This document shows positions 61,555 to 64,000 of a stretch of DNA of 64,000 bases, in pieces. The position numbers and the translations under genes were made by a program. Each line of letters starts with the position of its first letter. Position 1 is the first letter of the stretch. The stretch is from Sinorhizobium terangae. Lineage in GTDB: Bacteria; Pseudomonadota; Alphaproteobacteria; Rhizobiales; Rhizobiaceae. The notes under the pieces are model-generated. The model worked only from the letters and a program-made list of their open reading frames with translations, searched no databases and was not told where the DNA came from. The stretch is from contig NZ_CP121660.1 in the NCBI RefSeq assembly GCF_029714365.1, positions 372,001 to 436,000 of the forward strand. The letters run 5' to 3'.

Positions 61555-64000
61555 TTACACGACGAGTATATCTCCTGATGTCAGGCCCGGATGCGTCGAC
61601 AGTGCGGCGAACTTCACGGCTGTGGCACCGGAAAGACTGCCGTCGGCATCGTAATAGAGCGAGCCGGTGACCGTATCATAGATGATCCTGGTGTTCGTAT
61701 CCTGCGCCGTGGTTGCCCCGGCCGCGGCGTAGAATTGCGCGCTGGCGAGAAAGCCGGGGTTCAGCGCCGTGAAGACGCTTGCGGACAGGGCGAGCGTATC
61801 CTCCGGGGCAAAATCCGAGATCGTGTCCACATTCGTCGCTCCCAGGGCGAAATCGAACTGGAAGGTGTCGGCCCCCGAGCCCCCGAACAGGGCATCGCTT
61901 CCGCCGCCGCCCGAAAGGAGATTGGCGGTCCCGTCGCCATTGAGAGTGTCGTTGCCGGTCCCGCCCCAGACATTCTCGATGTTGCGGACCGTATCCTCGG
62001 CCACGCCTCCAACCGTGACGGTCGCAGTCGTGGCGCCATTGAGGGTGACGGAGACCGACGCGCTCTTGTCGCGATAGCTTGCCGTGTCGACGCCCGCGCC
62101 GCCATCGAGCGTGTCCACTCCGCCGCCACCTGTGAGCAGGTCCTTGTTGTCATTGCCGTCGAGCCGGTTAGCGAGATCGTCACCAGTCAGCGTGTCATTG
62201 CCCTTACCACCAAACACGTTCTCGATGTTGCGGATGGTGTCTTCAGCGGTGTTCCCAACGAAAACAAAACTGTCGCTCGATCCGTTGAGGGTCACCCGGA
62301 CTGCGGCGCTCTTCTCGCGATAGTCTGCGGTGTCGGCGCCCGCGCCACCGTCGATGAAATCAGATCCAAGCGCGCCCCGGAACAGATTGTTTGCGGCATC
62401 GCCGACGAGCGTGTCGTTGCCGGATCCCGATAAAATATTCTCGATGCCTCTGACGGTGTCCTCGGCTATGCCGCCGACGAAGACGCTCGCATTGGCCGTG
62501 CCGTTGAGACTGACGTTGATTGCATCGGTCTTCTCCAGGTAGTCGGCCGTATCCGCGCCGTCGCCGCCGTCCAGCACGTCCTTGCCCAGGCCGCCCTTCA
62601 GGGTGTCGCCGCCATCATTGCCGAGCAGTGCATTGGCCTGGCTGTCACCGGTGAGTGTATCACCGGCGGAGCCACCGGAGATATTCTCGAAGTTCTGGAT
62701 CGTGTCTTCGATCACGCCGTTGACCTTGACGGTCACGGCGTTGGCGCCGTCGAGCGTAACAGCTATGGACTTCGTCTTGTCCCTATAGTCGGCTGTGTCG
62801 ATACCCGCTCCGCCGTCGAGACTATCGGTGCCCCCGCCACCGCGCAGCGTATTGCTGCCGGCGTCGCCCGTCAGGACGTCTGCGCCGGCACCCCCGAATA
62901 CGTTCTCGATGTTGCGCACCGTGTCCTCGGCAACGCCGCCGACTGTTGCGATGGCGTTGGCCGTCCCCGCCAGCGCCAGGACCACCGCGGCGGTCTTGTC
63001 ACTGAAATCGATCGTATCGGAACCAATACCTCCGTCGATGACGTCGAGGCCACCTGCACCCTTGAGAAGGTCGCCGCCCGCGCCGCCATTGATGACGTTC
63101 GCTTGCGCGTCGCCGGTGATGACGTCTGAGACGGCGCCACCTGTTACATTCTCGATGTTGCGGATGGTGTCCTCTGCGATACCGCCGACGAGGACTGTTG
63201 AGTTGTTGGAGCCGTTGAGCGTGACCGCGATCTGCTTGGTCGACGCGGAATAATCCACGGTGTCGCTGCCGCCCGCCCCATCGAGTACGTTCGCAGAACC
63301 GTCGCCTGCGAGGACGTCGTTACCCGAGCCGCCGATGATGTTCTCAATGTTGCGAAGCGTATCCTCCGCAACGCCGCCGACGGACACCGTGACGGCGTTC
63401 GCGCCGGCCAAACTGACGACCACGGACGCCGTTTTGTCGCTATAATCGGCCGTATCGACGCCGGCACCACCATCCAATACGTCTGCACCGAGGCCGCCGC
63501 GGAAGGTGTTCGCGGCCGCATCGCCGGTGAGTTGATCGTTGCCCGATCCGCTGATGATGTTCTCGATGTTGCGGACCGTGTCCTCTGCCGTTCCGCCAAT
63601 AGTCGCGACGGCGTTGGTAGCACCGTTGAGTGAGATGACAACGGATTGAGTCTTGTCGCTGAAATCGGCGGTGTCGCTGCCGTCACCGCCATCCAACACG
63701 TCGGCACCGAGACCCCCGCGGAACGTGTTGGCGGCAGTATCGCCCGTGAGCGTGTCGCCCGCCGATCCGCCGACGATGCTTTCGATTTTCGCAATCGTGT
63801 CCTCGGCGACTCCGCCTACGGTTACAGTGGCCAGACCGCTGCCGTTCAACGTCACGGCGATGGCGGCTGTCTTGTCGCTGTAATCGGCGGTGTCGATGTC
63901 CTCGCCGCCGTCCAGGATATCGGCCCCGTCGCCGCCCCGCAGCCAATCATTGCCGCGCGCGCCCGAAAGCTTGTTGGCGCCGGCATCGCCCGTGAGCGTG
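61555..64000 (-). CDS. Large RTX calcium-binding protein, C-terminal part
   Basis: Only the C-terminal 815 or so residues are in the window; the frame stays open past base 64000, so the start is outside. The region is built from nine long units, each ending in GGxGxDxLxGD-type nonapeptides. The C-terminal 104 residues (DTFQFDFALG, then VDTISDFAPEDTLALSASVF and a hydrophobic ILVV end) resemble the terminal domain of type I secreted RTX proteins. Calcium binding outside the cell is expected; function may be adhesion or matrix building. No secretion genes are seen here. Confidence 0.88.
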   Translation of the reverse strand, partial: TLTGDAGANKLSGARGNDWLRGGDGADILDGGEDIDTADYSDKTAAIAVTLNGSGLATVTVGGVAEDTIAKIESIVGGSAGDTLTGDTAANTFRGGLGADVLDGGDGSDTADFSDKTQSVVISLNGATNAVATIGGTAEDTVRNIENIISGSGNDQLTGDAAANTFRGGLGADVLDGGAGVDTADYSDKTASVVVSLAGANAVTVSVGGVAEDTLRNIENIIGGSGNDVLAGDGSANVLDGAGGSDTVDYSASTKQIAVTLNGSNNSTVLVGGIAEDTIRNIENVTGGAVSDVITGDAQANVINGGAGGDLLKGAGGLDVIDGGIGSDTIDFSDKTAAVVLALAGTANAIATVGGVAEDTVRNIENVFGGAGADVLTGDAGSNTLRGGGGTDSLDGGAGIDTADYRDKTKSIAVTLDGANAVTVKVNGVIEDTIQNFENISGGSAGDTLTGDSQANALLGNDGGDTLKGGLGKDVLDGGDGADTADYLEKTDAINVSLNGTANASVFVGGIAEDTVRGIENILSGSGNDTLVGDAANNLFRGALGSDFIDGGAGADTADYREKSAAVRVTLNGSSDSFVFVGNTAEDTIRNIENVFGGKGNDTLTGDDLANRLDGNDNKDLLTGGGGVDTLDGGAGVDTASYRDKSASVSVTLNGATTATVTVGGVAEDTVRNIENVWGGTGNDTLNGDGTANLLSGGGGSDALFGGSGADTFQFDFALGATNVDTISDFAPEDTLALSASVFTALNPGFLASAQFYAAAGATTAQDTNTRIIYDTVTGSLYYDADGSLSGATAVKFAALSTHPGLTSGDILVV
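61870..63894 (-). repeat. Nine tandem 64-, 73- or 82-residue units in the RTX protein
   Basis: Each unit starts DTADYxDK, then a beta-rich V-x-V-x-LNG-xxNA stretch, VGGVAEDTxRNIENI, and one to three RTX nonapeptides. From the N-terminal side, lengths are 73, 73, 64, 82, 73, 82, 73, 82 and 73 residues; they differ by exactly nine, one nonapeptide. The repeat is therefore a domain-level duplication with gain or loss of single RTX turns. Confidence 0.88.

Noticed and set aside
61870..63894. Regular spacing in DNA, considered as a CRISPR array or satellite
   Set aside because: The repeats are protein-level RTX units in one open frame, of about 190-250 bases and degenerate at DNA level. No direct short repeats with unique spacers.

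Overview
The window looks like an accessory replicon (megaplasmid or chromid) of an alphaproteobacterium close to Sinorhizobium/Ensifer. The genes are GC-rich, there are many ABC uptake systems, RIME-like palindromic repeats are present, and the CysN-CysC fusion is NodQ-like. From memory, S. meliloti pSymB carries many of the same neighbours (gluconokinase, isovaleryl-CoA dehydrogenase/MCC, sulfate ABC transporter, nodP2Q2); I could not check this. I saw no rRNA, tRNA, CRISPR array, transposase or replication origin.

Layout. 1-7.5 kb: the end of a gluconokinase gene, then a leucine/isovalerate degradation operon (ivd, mccB, a RidA protein, mccA, hmgL, liuC). 7.5-8.6 kb: a RIME-like repeat and an Xre-RES toxin-antitoxin pair whose junction is occupied by a second palindromic repeat. 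8.6-14.5 kb (minus): a sulfate transporter operon (sbp-cysT-cysW-cysA) that runs on into an FAD-linked oxidase and an ATC-hydrolase-like gene. 14.7-17.2 kb: a KdgK-type kinase and a CorC/HlyC membrane protein. 17.2-22.8 kb: a zinc-type D-serine-dehydratase-like enzyme divergent from a polar amino acid ABC transporter with RidA and an IclR regulator. 22.9-30.5 kb: a sugar ABC transporter operon with a PfkB kinase and a SIS isomerase/deglycase, divergent from a ROK regulator. 30.7-37.1 kb: cysD, cysNC and cysQ (PAPS production and PAP recycling), then a PHP/ATP-grasp/SDR trio of unknown function. 37.2-64 kb: a surface-polysaccharide island bounded by two RTX calcium-binding proteins. It contains five glycosyltransferase-type genes, nucleotide-sugar enzymes (4,6-dehydratase, UDP-xylose synthase-like, 4-epimerase-like), GtrA, an SGNH protein, a sugar formyltransferase, a Wzz/ExoP-like co-polymerase with a degenerate kinase domain, a Wzy/WaaL-like membrane protein, a PAPS-dependent sulfotransferase, a pectate-lyase-like enzyme and a methyltransferase-like protein.

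How it fits together. Sulfate imported by the 10.6-14.5 kb system could be activated by CysD/CysNC to PAPS, used by the sulfotransferase at 57.8 kb on a polysaccharide made by the surrounding genes, and the PAP by-product hydrolysed by CysQ. This is an inference from gene content. The least understood parts are the PHP/ATP-grasp/SDR trio, the co-polymerase lacking Walker A, and the methyltransferase-like gene preceded by a truncated RIME-like repeat. All assignments are by eye from sequence motifs; no database search was run.
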